From contig NZ_JSYG01000032.1 of assembly GCF_000784735.1 (NCBI RefSeq), positions 124,001 to 188,000 on the forward strand: a stretch of DNA of 64,000 nucleotides, written 5' to 3'. The DNA is from Dickeya undicola. GTDB lineage: Bacteria > Pseudomonadota > Gammaproteobacteria > Enterobacterales > Enterobacteriaceae. This document shows positions 27,422 to 37,346 of this stretch, piece after piece. The notes beneath the pieces are model-generated. The model was not told the DNA's origin, searched no databases, and saw nothing but the letters and a program-made list of their open reading frames with translations. Made by a program: the position numbers and the translations under genes. Numbering within the stretch: position 1 is the stretch's first letter; each line of letters begins with the position of its first letter.

Positions 27422-27820
27422 TCACTCTGCCTTTTGTATCAGCAACGTTGCCTTACCAATATTATCATTACAGTTATCGTCACTAATATAGGCTATAAAT
27501 GGAGAACCGGATGTATCAACAACTATCGGATTGCTGGTAACAGAGACACCCCAACGTGCGTTTTTAAATCCACCTTGCACCATGACGGCATCAATAATAC
27601 AGCTATTACCTGAAGAGCGATTACAATTCATACTATTGGACACAAGAGATAAAACATATCTCCCTGGCTCTAAAGAAAACTTAGCTGACGTACCAGCCAG
27701 AGTATCAAGAGCAGGCGCTGTCAGACAATTCCTTTGAGGATCAATAGTTATGCTTGTCGCCGCTTCACTGACAAAAGGAATACATGCCAGCATGAATATG
27801 CCAATAGAGGTATTACGCAT
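27422..27820 (-). CDS. Small secreted protein of unknown function
   Basis: A 132-residue product with a clear Sec signal peptide (MRNTSIGIFMLACIPFVSEA, cleavage near residue 20). The mature part of about 112 residues is polar and beta-rich, with no membrane segment. It has five cysteines: one near its start (RNCLTAP), two in SMNCNRSSGNSCI and one in DDNCNDNI are evident. I do not recognise the family. The codon use is more AT-rich than its neighbours, and it is flanked by AT-rich non-coding DNA on both sides, suggesting acquired DNA. A secreted disulfide-bonded protein beside a pectinase and a chemoreceptor gene could serve in plant interaction, but that is inference from position only. Confidence 0.7.
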   Translation of the reverse strand: MRNTSIGIFMLACIPFVSEAATSITIDPQRNCLTAPALDTLAGTSAKFSLEPGRYVLSLVSNSMNCNRSSGNSCIIDAVMVQGGFKNARWGVSVTSNPIVVDTSGSPFIAYISDDNCNDNIGKATLLIQKAE

Positions 27821-28298
27821 GATTAAATCTCCTTAAAATTATTGATAAATTAATGCAATTCCATTTCATTGAAAAAAATTTACTTTATAAAAACCACACA
27901 TAATGCGTGTATTTTATGCTAATCCATTCAATAGAAAAATGTCAATATTCAGCATCTTGCCAAACCACATCTTAAGAAACAGGTCAATAGCTCAAAATTA
28001 TTTAAACCGGCACCGAAAGATTACTCTAACTTAAATTTCCTTAGCCCACACTGTCTTTTATCAAACAATATCCCCTTCGGAACCCAGCTACAAAATATTT
28101 ATTATTCACGAATCACCAACACCATCGGATAATATCGTCAATTAACAATTACCCTGCAATGTTTCTGGATGACCATCATTCTTTACGAAACACCGTCTGA
28201 TAAAGTGACTGTAATATCGTTGATGTTCTATTACGTGAGCAAGAGTGAAGTACTCATGTACAAGGCTATATCGCAAAAGTTTTTTAGCCGAGAAAATA
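27821..28298. other. AT-rich region with no supported gene
   Basis: About 480 bases, clearly richer in A and T than the flanking core genes. Short open readings exist but lack ribosome sites or run into ushA. It is probably the promoter region of the secreted protein plus the downstream flank of ushA, or decayed accessory DNA. Confidence 0.5.
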
Positions 28299-28334
28299 GC
28301 GGTTTCCACTCTCAAAAAACAGAACAGAAACCGC
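28299..28334 (-). terminator. Possible terminator of ushA
   Basis: An 8-bp stem (GCGGTTTC / GAAACCGC) has a 20-base loop that itself contains six T, followed on the minus strand by TATTTTC. It starts 13 bases after the ushA stop. Confidence 0.45.
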
Positions 28335-28346
28335 CATACGCATCAA

Positions 28347-29999
28347 TTATTTATAAACAATCTCGCCTTTCGGCTCGTAATCTGCCGCCTGCAATGGAGA
28401 GTGTTTTTCGACGTACTGACGCAATACTTCCGCGTCCACAAAGCCGGTATTGACGTAGCTCGGTAGGTCGCTCAGTTTCGGGTAGCCGTCACCGCCAGTG
28501 GCGTTAAAGCTCAGGGTGGAAATGCGGTAGATCTTGTCCGCTTGCAGCGGTTCACCTTTGATCTTCACATTCTTCACGCCGGTGCCATCCGCCTCCAGGC
28601 TGACATTCAGGAACTGCGCATACGCGCCGGAATCCACCTTCTTATTGGCGACCACCGCCAGGTATTTTTCCACCTCGCTGCCTTTCAGGTCAGCGTATAC
28701 CAGCGTGTTGCCGAACGGTTGTACCTTGAGCAGGGTCTTGTAGGTGATGTCGCCGGGTTCAATCGAATCCCGCACGCCGCCGCCGCTCATGACCCCGAAA
28801 TCCGCCTTGGCCCGCTCCAGTTGGGCAGACAACAGTACCCGCGACAGGTTGGTTTGCACGAAACGAACCTTGTTGCGGTCGCCTTCCAGTCGACCATTCA
28901 CGCTGCCTACTTTCACATCCAGCTGTGCCTTGCCCTTATCCTGGAACGGCGTCAGCAGTTTCATCATCTCCGGATTCTGGCCGATTTCCTGGGTGTAGTA
29001 CACGCGCTCGCTGCTGCCGTCGGCCTTCTCGACTTTCTTCTTCAGGTTGACGGGAATCAGTTGGTAGTGCGCCAGGGTCAGCTCACCGTTGCGGAACGTA
29101 AAATCAGCGCGCCCGACGTATTTGCCCCACTCATGCGCCTGCACAATCCAGGTGCCATTTTGGCGATCTGGCGCGCAGGGGGTGCCGGGCACATAATCCA
29201 CCTGTTTTTTATTCTCGCTGGCCATGCATACCGGGTCCTGAGAATGACCGCCGACGATCATGTCGAGGTATCCCGCAGGCAGGCTGCGCGCCATTTCTAC
29301 ATCACCCGGCGCGTTGGAGCCGTGATCGCCGTTATCGTAGTGCCCCATGTGGGTGGCCGCGATGATGACATCCGGCTTCTCTTTTTTACGCAGTTGTTCC
29401 ACGACCTTTTTCGCTTCATCGGCCGGTTTACGAAACTCAATGTCGTGAAAATATTCCGGATTGCCAATTTTAGCGGTGTCGTCAGTCGTCAGGCCAATAA
29501 CGGCAATCTTAATCCCCTGACGGTCAAACAGCGTGTATGGCTTGAACAGCCGCTTTTTGGTGCTTTTCTGGTAGATATTGGCGGAAAGCAGCGGGAAATG
29601 CGCCCACTTTTCCTGCTGGCGCAATACCGTGAGTGGGTTGTCAAATTCATGGTTACCGATAGCCATCGCGTCATAACCCACCAGGTTCATGCCGCGAAAG
29701 TCTGGCTCGGCATCCTGTAGGTCGGATTCCGGCACCCCAGTGTTGATATCGCCGCCCGACAGCAGCAGTACGCTGCCCCCTTTGCTCGCCACATCCTGAC
29801 GAATCTGGTCCACCAGCGTTTTCTGCGCTGCCAAACCGTATTCACCGTAATCGTTATGCCAGAAATGACCATGATGGTCATTGGTGTGCAAAATCGTGAT
29901 GTTGTAAGTTTTATCTTTTTCCCATGCCAGTGCATAAGGTGACGACAGCGCCAGTGTTACCGCCATCAGGCATCCCAGATTTTTGACAGAAAAATACAT
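28347..29999 (-). CDS. ushA: Periplasmic UDP-sugar hydrolase / 5'-nucleotidase UshA
   Basis: Hydrolyses extracellular nucleotides and UDP-sugars so that nucleosides can be salvaged. The 550-residue product equals E. coli UshA in length. It has a signal peptide ending ALAW, then the metallophosphatase motifs ILHTNDHHGHF, LLSGGDINTG, AIGNHEFDNP and THMGHYDNGDHGSN. The C-terminal substrate domain includes NATGGDGYPKL. The ATG at 29999 has a GGGGAG site seven bases away. An in-frame ATG five codons upstream is less suitable. It is divergent from ybaL; the fsr gene found between them in E. coli is absent. Confidence 0.95.
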   Translation of the reverse strand: MYFSVKNLGCLMAVTLALSSPYALAWEKDKTYNITILHTNDHHGHFWHNDYGEYGLAAQKTLVDQIRQDVASKGGSVLLLSGGDINTGVPESDLQDAEPDFRGMNLVGYDAMAIGNHEFDNPLTVLRQQEKWAHFPLLSANIYQKSTKKRLFKPYTLFDRQGIKIAVIGLTTDDTAKIGNPEYFHDIEFRKPADEAKKVVEQLRKKEKPDVIIAATHMGHYDNGDHGSNAPGDVEMARSLPAGYLDMIVGGHSQDPVCMASENKKQVDYVPGTPCAPDRQNGTWIVQAHEWGKYVGRADFTFRNGELTLAHYQLIPVNLKKKVEKADGSSERVYYTQEIGQNPEMMKLLTPFQDKGKAQLDVKVGSVNGRLEGDRNKVRFVQTNLSRVLLSAQLERAKADFGVMSGGGVRDSIEPGDITYKTLLKVQPFGNTLVYADLKGSEVEKYLAVVANKKVDSGAYAQFLNVSLEADGTGVKNVKIKGEPLQADKIYRISTLSFNATGGDGYPKLSDLPSYVNTGFVDAEVLRQYVEKHSPLQAADYEPKGEIVYK

Positions 30000-30480
30000 A
30001 ACCACTCCCCGCATCCCTTATAGAATTGTTACATTAAACCTGTTGTGACTCGCACAAACTAACACAAATCAGGGCGGGATGGTTGACGTTATGATGAACC
30101 TGCGATGCCTCGTGTTATCGCAAAGCAGCCATACTATCAGTCTGATAATCCGTAAGTTGAATCATGACAGGAATGCGTGCGAATGCGGCAGGCAAGATTT
30201 TTCTGCAAAAAGAGATTGAATTAGCCCTATATATCAACGATGAAAGCAATAATTTAACTGAAAACATGTGTTACACTGTTTAAATGAATGAAAGACACCA
30301 TTTTATGTCTCACTCTGCCGTTTTCCTGACGGTTTTCCCCCTCTGACGTTGAATAATGCCATCGGTATACGGATAGGGAACGGTTTGGGTCGGCAGGGTA
30401 CATAAGCATTCAGGAGCCGCAATTCACTGGTGGCTCAGGGATATCCGCTCATTCTCGTTACGCATGGCAAAGGAGTCGGA
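30000..30480. other. ushA/ybaL divergent intergenic region
   Basis: About 480 bases with no protein gene that I can support. A weak stem (CCGT/ACGG followed by TTTT) lies near 30320-30340. It must contain both promoters; no regulator site was recognised. Confidence 0.5.
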
Positions 30481-32166
30481 ATGCATGATAATACCACCCC
30501 CTTAATCTCCACGATGGCCGTTGGTCTGGTGCTGGCTTTTCTGCTCGGCATCCTCGCCAACCGACTGCGTATTTCCCCGCTGGTCGGCTATCTGGTCGCC
30601 GGTGTGCTGGTCGGCCCTTTCACGCCGGGTTTTGTCGCCGATACCCAACTGGCACCGGAAATTGCCGAACTGGGCGTGATTTTGCTGATGTTTGGCGTTG
30701 GTCTGCATTTCTCGCTGCGGGATTTGATGGCAGTAAAGTCGATCGCTATTCCCGGCGCGGTGGCGCAAATCATGATGGCGACCCTGTTGGGTGCCGGACT
30801 GTCCGCGCTGCTGGGATGGAGCCTGCCGGAGGGGTTGGTATTTGGTTTGTGTTTGTCTACCGCCAGTACCGTGGTGCTGCTGCGTGCACTGGAAGAACGC
30901 CAGTTGATCGACAGCCAGCGAGGGCAAATTGCCATTGGCTGGTTGATTGTCGAAGATCTGGCAATGGTACTAACGCTGGTGCTGCTGCCAGCCTTTGCTG
31001 ACATGCTGAAAACCGATACCACTAACACCAGTAAGCTGCTACAAGACCTGGCGATGACGCTGGGTAAAGTGGTGGCGTTCATTACGCTGATGGTGGTGGT
31101 GGGACGACGAGTCGTGCCCTGGGTGCTGGCGAAAAGCGCCAGTACCGGTTCACGCGAGCTGTTTACGCTGTCGGTGCTGGCGATGGCGCTCGGCATTGCA
31201 TTCGGCGCGGTCAAACTGTTTGATGTCTCGTTTGCACTGGGTGCGTTTTTCGCCGGTATGGTGCTGAACGAGTCGGAACTGAGCCAACGCGCCGCCCACG
31301 ATACCCTGCCGCTGCGCGATGCGTTCGCGGTGCTGTTCTTCGTTTCCGTCGGAATGCTGTTCGACCCCATGATTCTGGTGAGTGAACCGCTGGCGGTGCT
31401 GGGTACACTGCTGATTATCGTGATCGGCAAGTCGATGGCTGCCTTTTTGCTGGTACATCTGTTTGGGCATTCCAAACGCACGGCATTGACCATTTCCGTC
31501 AGCCTGGCGCAAATTGGCGAGTTCGCTTTTATTCTGGCTGGTCTGGGCATTTCCCTTGGCATGTTGTCGGAAAATGGCCGCAACCTGGTGTTGGCGGGTG
31601 CAATTTTGTCGATCATGCTCAACCCGCTGCTATTCGCCATGCTGGAACGCTATCTGGCAAAACATGAAACGATTGAAGAGCAGATCGTTGAAGAAGCGAT
31701 AGAAGAGGAAAAACAGATCCCGGTCGAGCTGTGCAATCATGCGTTGCTGGTGGGGTATGGACGCGTAGGTAGCCTGATCGGAGCCCGGTTACATCAGGCA
31801 GATGTCCCGATGGTAGTCATTGAAACCTCGCGTACACGCGTCGATACACTCAGAGAACAGGGTATCAAGACCGTGCTAGGCAACGCCACGCGACCCGATA
31901 TCATGGACATTGCCCGTCTTGACTGCGCCAGTTGGCTGCTGCTGACCATTCCTAATGGCTATGAAGCCGGGGAAATTGTGGCGGCGGCGAGAGCGCGTCG
32001 CCCGGACCTGAAAATCATCGCTCGGGCTCACTATGACGATGAAGTAGCTTACATCACCGATCACGGTGCTGATCACGTGGTCATGGGCGAGCGGGAAATC
32101 GCCGAAACCATGATCACCATGCTGAATGTCGACGAGATCGTCGCCGCCAAAGCCAGCCCTATCTAA
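30481..32166 (+). CDS. ybaL: Putative CPA2-family cation:proton antiporter YbaL
   Basis: Inner-membrane transporter of the Kef/CPA2 type; the transported ion is not established. The 561-residue product (E. coli 558) has about 12 membrane segments, including the motif GVILLMFGVGLHFSLRDLMAVKS. A cytosolic TrkA-N (RCK) domain from about residue 415 has the nucleotide-binding motif ALLVGYGRVGSLIG. A KEEKQIP-type linker joins the two. The ATG at 30481 follows AAAGGAG; a longer reading from 30430 is not supported by the family. In E. coli gsk lies next to ybaL; here hemH faces it directly. Confidence 0.93.
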   Translation: MHDNTTPLISTMAVGLVLAFLLGILANRLRISPLVGYLVAGVLVGPFTPGFVADTQLAPEIAELGVILLMFGVGLHFSLRDLMAVKSIAIPGAVAQIMMATLLGAGLSALLGWSLPEGLVFGLCLSTASTVVLLRALEERQLIDSQRGQIAIGWLIVEDLAMVLTLVLLPAFADMLKTDTTNTSKLLQDLAMTLGKVVAFITLMVVVGRRVVPWVLAKSASTGSRELFTLSVLAMALGIAFGAVKLFDVSFALGAFFAGMVLNESELSQRAAHDTLPLRDAFAVLFFVSVGMLFDPMILVSEPLAVLGTLLIIVIGKSMAAFLLVHLFGHSKRTALTISVSLAQIGEFAFILAGLGISLGMLSENGRNLVLAGAILSIMLNPLLFAMLERYLAKHETIEEQIVEEAIEEEKQIPVELCNHALLVGYGRVGSLIGARLHQADVPMVVIETSRTRVDTLREQGIKTVLGNATRPDIMDIARLDCASWLLLTIPNGYEAGEIVAAARARRPDLKIIARAHYDDEVAYITDHGADHVVMGEREIAETMITMLNVDEIVAAKASPI

Positions 32167-32175
32167 ACCATCGCT

Positions 32176-32200
32176 CGTCAGGTGCCACTGGCACCTGACG
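32176..32200. terminator. Shared hairpin between ybaL and hemH
   Basis: A perfect 11-bp stem (CGTCAGGTGCC / GGCACCTGACG) with a 3-base loop lies between the convergent stops, without a T-run. It is probably a bidirectional terminator or message-end stabiliser. Confidence 0.6.
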
Positions 32201-32228
32201 TTACGAACCGCACCGCTACCATCCGCCT

Positions 32229-33191
32229 TTACGCCGATGCGTTCACCAATTGCGCCAGCAACGCAATATGCAGCGGGTCATCGTTCAACGCGGGGATATA
32301 ATCGAAAGACTCGCCACCAGCATCCAGGAAAATCTCCCGATTTTGTTCTTTGATCTCTTCCAGCGTTTCCAGACAATCAGCGGCAAAACCGGGACAGATG
32401 ACCTGAACCCGTTTCACCCCCTGTTTCGGTAGCGCTTGCATGGTTTCATCGGTGTAAGGTGTCAACCAGGCTTCACGACCGAAGCGGGACTGGAAGGTCA
32501 TCATCACCTGCTCCGTTGGCAAACCGAGCGCAGCAGTCAACGCCTGAGCCGTAGCGGCACAGCGCTCAGGATAATCATCGCCTTCATCAGCATAACGCTG
32601 TGGAATGCCATGGAATGAAATAATCAATTTATCCGGCACACCATGCTCCGCAAATGACTGCTCAACGCGGTGTTTCAGCGCCGCGATATAGGCCGGATGT
32701 TCCGCATAGTCACGGATAAAGCGAATACCCGGCACCTGCCGCCGGGTACTCAGCAGCTTCGCCAACCCATCCCACACGGCGGCGGTAGTAGAGCAGGAGT
32801 ATTGCGGGTACATCGGCAACACCGTCACCTCGGTGACACCCTGTGCCAGCAGCGCATCCAGCGCGGACTGCAAACTCGGCGAACCATAGCTCATGCCCAA
32901 CTCCACCGGCATATCCGGTAGGCTCGCCGCCAGCGCCTGCTGCTGTCGGCGGCTATAAACCAGCAGCGGCGATCCCGCCTCCATCCACACTGACTGATAG
33001 AGCTTCGCCACCCGTGGTGAACGGGTCGGTAAAATAATGCCACGCAGGATGGCACACCACAGTAAGCGGTTCAGATCCACAACGCGTTTATCACTTAGAA
33101 ATTCAGCCAGATAACGTTTTACTGCCTGCGGTGTCGGTGCATCCGGTGTGCCTAGATTCACCATCAACACACCGCGTTTTTCTTTTTTCAT
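32229..33191 (-). CDS. hemH: Ferrochelatase
   Basis: Inserts Fe2+ into protoporphyrin IX, the last step of heme synthesis. The 320-residue product has the same length as E. coli HemH. It shows [30 protein letters not shown], the catalytic-His region [15 protein letters not shown] and the acidic motif [14 protein letters not shown]. The ATG at 33191 starts [16 protein letters not shown]; an upstream in-frame ATG at 33224 is not supported by the family. It follows adk, separated by a 206-base gap with a terminator. Confidence 0.96.
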   Translation of the reverse strand: MKKEKRGVLMVNLGTPDAPTPQAVKRYLAEFLSDKRVVDLNRLLWCAILRGIILPTRSPRVAKLYQSVWMEAGSPLLVYSRRQQQALAASLPDMPVELGMSYGSPSLQSALDALLAQGVTEVTVLPMYPQYSCSTTAAVWDGLAKLLSTRRQVPGIRFIRDYAEHPAYIAALKHRVEQSFAEHGVPDKLIISFHGIPQRYADEGDDYPERCAATAQALTAALGLPTEQVMMTFQSRFGREAWLTPYTDETMQALPKQGVKRVQVICPGFAADCLETLEEIKEQNREIFLDAGGESFDYIPALNDDPLHIALLAQLVNASA

Positions 33192-33361
33192 CAACGTTTT
33201 CCTCTGCTGCCGCTGCGGCATCATCGTTTGGACGGGAATGGAGTGTCATTGTAGCGGAAACAGCGCCGTGAAAAACCGGCTGACAGCGAGGTTAACGCCG
33301 ATACCAGCAATTGTCGGAAGTAATACAAGGGGAAGAAAACAGAGGGAGAATGCCGGAAGAA

Positions 33362-33382
33362 GCGCCATCAGTCAGATGGCGC
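33362..33382 (-). terminator. Probable terminator of adk
   Basis: On the minus strand an 8-bp stem (GCGCCATC / GATGGCGC) with a 5-base loop lies 15 bases past the adk stop and is followed by TTCTTCC. Confidence 0.6.
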
Positions 33383-33397
33383 ATCCGAAAGACGAAA

Positions 33398-34183
<786 letters not shown>

Positions 34184-34272
34184 TCAGCCGACTCTGAGAG
34201 TGTAGACGACGAATTGGCAACCTGTGAGTTACCAACCATTAACATTGGGGCAAATATATGCAGACGCGGTGT

Positions 34273-34300
34273 AAAAAACGCCCCGGCAAGCCGGAGCGTT
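34273..34300 (-). terminator. Intrinsic terminator of htpG
   Basis: On the minus strand a 10-bp stem (AACGCTCCGG / CCGGGGCGTT, one G-T pair) with a 4-base loop runs into a TTTTTT tract, 24 bases past the htpG stop. Confidence 0.85.
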
Positions 34301-34323
34301 CAGTCTCGTCATGATAAGCAGAA

Positions 34324-36213
34324 TCAAGCAGTCAGCAATTGGTTCATGCGGCGGATAAACTGGTTAGGATCTTCCAGCGTGCCGCGTTCAGCAAACAGTG
34401 CCTGCTCCAGCAACAGTTCGACCCATTCACCGAACTGCCCGTCATCCTGTGTATCGGCGGCACGTTTTACCAGTGCATGTTCCGGGTTCAGTTCGAAAAT
34501 GTACTTCACTTCCGGCGCTTGCTGGCCCGCAGCGGCGAACAACTTCGCCATTTGGGTACTCATGTCACTGGCGTCGGTGGTCACGATCGCTGGCGTGTCG
34601 GTCAGGCGGTGCGTCAGGCGGACATCCTTCACTCGTTCACCCAGCAGCGTCTTGACGCGATCAACAAACGGCTCCAGCGCCTTCTCTGCTTCTTTCTGCG
34701 ACTCGTCAGCCTCATCCGCCAGTTTGTCCAGCGATTCGTCGGCCTTGCTGACCGACTGGAAGGATTTACCGTCGAACTCTGTCAGGTAGCTCATCATCCA
34801 TTCGTCGATGCGGTCAGAGAGCAACAGCACTTCGATGCCTTTCTTGCGGAACAGCTCCAGATGCGGGCTGCTCTTGGCAGCGGCATAGCTGTCAGCGGTG
34901 ATGTAATAGATCTTGTCCTGACCATCCACCATGCGGCTGATGTAATCGTCCAGCGACACGTTCTGCTCATCGCTGTCGGTATGGGTGGTGGCAAAACGCA
35001 GCAGTTTGGCGATGGCTTCACGGTTGCCACCGTCTTCCGCCGGGCCTTCCTTCAACACCAGACCGAACTGGCGCCAGAAGGTCTGGTATTTTTCGCTGTC
35101 GTCTTTGGCCAGTTTCTCCAGCATTTGCAGCACGCGCTTGGTCAACGCGGTACGCAGGCTCTGCGTTACGCGGTTATCCTGCAGAATTTCACGGGAGACG
35201 TTGAGCGGCAGGTCGTTAGAATCGATCAGGCCACGAACAAAGCGCAGGTAGGTCGGCATAAACTGTTCGGCGTCGTCCATAATGAACACGCGCTGCACGT
35301 ACAGTTTCAGACCATGTTTGTGATCGCGGTTCCACATGTCCCACGGTGCCTGAGAAGGAATGTACAGCAGGCTGGTGTATTCCTGCTTCCCTTCTACCCG
35401 GTTGTGGCTCCAGCTCAATGGGTCGGTAAAGTCATGGGCGATGTGCTTGTAAAACTCGTGGTACTCGTCATCACTGATTTCAGATTTGCTGCGGGTCCAC
35501 AGTGCCTGGGCTTTGTTGATCTTCTCCCAGGTAACCGTCTCTTCCCCACCCTCTTCTTCGCTTTCAGTGCGAGATTCGATTTCCACCGGTAAGGCGATGT
35601 GATCAGAATACTTACTGATCACCGAGCGTACACGCCAGTTGTCGAGGAACTCATCCTCGCCTTCGCGCAGATGCAGAGTGATTTCGGTGCCGCGTTCCGC
35701 TCTGGCGATATCAGCGATGGTGTATTCGCCTTCACCGGCAGATTCCCAGAACACGCCTTGATCAGCGCTGGCACCCGCCACGCGGGTTTTCACCGTCACC
35801 TTATCGGCAACAATAAACGCGGAATAAAAACCGACCCCAAACTGGCCGATCAACTGGCTGTCTTTCGCCTGATCGGAGCCAAGAGACTCCAGAAACGCCT
35901 TGGTGCCGGATTTAGCGATTGTACCCAGGTTGTCAATCACGTCATCACGGCTCATACCGATGCCGTTATCGCTAATGGTCAGCGTCCGCTGTTCTTTATT
36001 GATCGATACCCGAACACGCAACTCACCGTCGCCTTCATACAGGTCCGGCGCAGACAGCGCGCGAAAACGCAACTTATCCGCTGCATCGGATGCGTTGGAG
36101 ATCAATTCGCGCAGAAATACTTCTTTATTGGAATACAGCGAATGGATCATCAGGTGCAGCAGTTGCTTCACTTCAGACTGGAAGCCACGGGTTTCTTGGC
36201 CTTTCATACTCAT
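34324..36213 (-). CDS. htpG: Hsp90-family chaperone HtpG
   Basis: Cytosolic ATP-dependent chaperone. The 629-residue product (E. coli 624) begins [22 protein letters not shown]. It shows the GHKL ATPase motifs [15 protein letters not shown] and [11 protein letters not shown]. The middle-domain NVSREILQ and the C-terminal dimerisation region follow. The ATG at 36213 lies just behind GAGGGAAG. ATGs two codons downstream (the E. coli start) and five codons upstream are alternatives. A sigma-32 promoter lies about 55 bases upstream. Confidence 0.97.
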   Translation of the reverse strand: MSMKGQETRGFQSEVKQLLHLMIHSLYSNKEVFLRELISNASDAADKLRFRALSAPDLYEGDGELRVRVSINKEQRTLTISDNGIGMSRDDVIDNLGTIAKSGTKAFLESLGSDQAKDSQLIGQFGVGFYSAFIVADKVTVKTRVAGASADQGVFWESAGEGEYTIADIARAERGTEITLHLREGEDEFLDNWRVRSVISKYSDHIALPVEIESRTESEEEGGEETVTWEKINKAQALWTRSKSEISDDEYHEFYKHIAHDFTDPLSWSHNRVEGKQEYTSLLYIPSQAPWDMWNRDHKHGLKLYVQRVFIMDDAEQFMPTYLRFVRGLIDSNDLPLNVSREILQDNRVTQSLRTALTKRVLQMLEKLAKDDSEKYQTFWRQFGLVLKEGPAEDGGNREAIAKLLRFATTHTDSDEQNVSLDDYISRMVDGQDKIYYITADSYAAAKSSPHLELFRKKGIEVLLLSDRIDEWMMSYLTEFDGKSFQSVSKADESLDKLADEADESQKEAEKALEPFVDRVKTLLGERVKDVRLTHRLTDTPAIVTTDASDMSTQMAKLFAAAGQQAPEVKYIFELNPEHALVKRAADTQDDGQFGEWVELLLEQALFAERGTLEDPNQFIRRMNQLLTA

Positions 36214-36268
36214 TATTACTTCCCTCAATACGTATTTATTCAGGCTGATTCAACGGAGGATAAGCAAC

Positions 36269-36297
36269 AAATGGGGATAACCCGATGGGGTTTCAAG
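36269..36297 (-). promoter_or_regulatory. Heat-shock (sigma-32) promoter of htpG
   Basis: On the minus strand CTTGAAA (36297-36291) and CCCCATTT (36276-36269) are separated by 14 bases, an excellent match to the sigma-32 consensus. The predicted transcript starts near 36262, leaving a leader of about 50 bases. Confidence 0.9.
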
Positions 36298-36371
36298 GGG
36301 GGAATTGCAATTGACCACACCGACAACTTGCCCAGAGCGATGTGTCGGCCGCCAACAGACGGCCGCAGAAA

Positions 36372-36977
36372 TCAGAACCGAATAGGGTGTCGCCCGGCTA
36401 GCGAGTGAGACAGCGTGGTGCCGTCCACCATTTCCAGCTCGCCGCCCACCGGTACACCGTGCGCGATACGGCTGGCCATCACACCATGTTCGGCGCACAG
36501 CTCGGCGATGTAGTTGGCCGTTGCATCACCTTCTACCGTCGGGTTGGTCGCCAGAATCACTTCACTGATGGTTTCCGCCGCTAGCCGCTCTTCCAGCCGA
36601 TCCAGACCAATATCACCGGGACCGATGCCATCCAGCGGCGACAGGTGTCCCATCAGCACAAAGTAACGACCCGCGAACTGCCCGGTCTGCTCGATAGCAT
36701 GAATATCCGCCGGACTTTCCACCACACAAATCTGGCCGTTCTGCTGACGACGCGGATTAGCGCAGATGGTGCAGACCTCTTGCTCGGTAAAGGTCCGGCA
36801 GTCGGCACAGTGGCCGATTTCTGACATCGCGCGGGTGAGCGCCTGCGCCAGGCGCATACCGCCACTGCGGTCACGCTGCAACAGATGAAATGCCATACGC
36901 TGCGCCGACTTTGGCCCCACGCCGGGTAAACAGCGCAGCGCCTCCATCAGCGATTCAAGAAGCGGGCTGGTTTGCAT
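36372..36977 (-). CDS. recR: Recombination mediator RecR
   Basis: Forms a ring clamp that with RecO loads RecA at gaps. The 201-residue product has an N-terminal helix-hairpin-helix ([18 protein letters not shown]), a zinc finger C57-x2-C60-x8-C69-x2-C72, and a Toprim domain ([17 protein letters not shown]). Its start shares one base with the ybaB stop (TGATG), indicating translational coupling in the dnaX-ybaB-recR operon. Confidence 0.97.
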   Translation of the reverse strand: MQTSPLLESLMEALRCLPGVGPKSAQRMAFHLLQRDRSGGMRLAQALTRAMSEIGHCADCRTFTEQEVCTICANPRRQQNGQICVVESPADIHAIEQTGQFAGRYFVLMGHLSPLDGIGPGDIGLDRLEERLAAETISEVILATNPTVEGDATANYIAELCAEHGVMASRIAHGVPVGGELEMVDGTTLSHSLAGRHPIRF

Positions 36978-37306
36978 CAGAACGGCATCTTGAAGCCAGG
37001 CGGCAGCGGAATACCACTGGAAACCGACGCCATTTTTTCCTGCTGAACCTCGGCGATACGACGCGCCGCATCATTGAAGGCCGCCGCAATCAGGTCTTCC
37101 AGCATGTCCTTATCGTCTTCCATCAGACTGGGGTCGATTTCAACACGACGGCAGTTGTGAGCCCCATTGATGGTCACCTTCACCAACCCAGCGCCCGATT
37201 CTCCGGTGACTTCCAGATTAGCGATCTCTTCCTGCGCCTTTTGCATTTTTTCCTGCATCTGCTGAGCTTGCTTCATCAGATTGCCTAAACCGCCTTTACC
37301 AAACAT
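36977..37306 (-). CDS. ybaB: Nucleoid-associated protein YbaB (EbfC family)
   Basis: Small dimeric DNA-binding protein. The 109-residue product starts [20 protein letters not shown] and contains [20 protein letters not shown], the family core. A longer reading from 37459 overlaps dnaX in another frame and is not real N-terminal sequence. The stop overlaps the recR start by one base. The dnaX stop is 40 bases upstream. Confidence 0.96.
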   Translation of the reverse strand: MFGKGGLGNLMKQAQQMQEKMQKAQEEIANLEVTGESGAGLVKVTINGAHNCRRVEIDPSLMEDDKDMLEDLIAAAFNDAARRIAEVQQEKMASVSSGIPLPPGFKMPF

Positions 37307-37346
37307 ATCGTTCTCTCTACCACTTCGGGCTGCCGCAGGCAGCAGG

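Noticed and set aside
28169..28453. 94-codon reading next to ushA
   Set aside because: No ribosome site and its second half overlaps ushA on the other strand.
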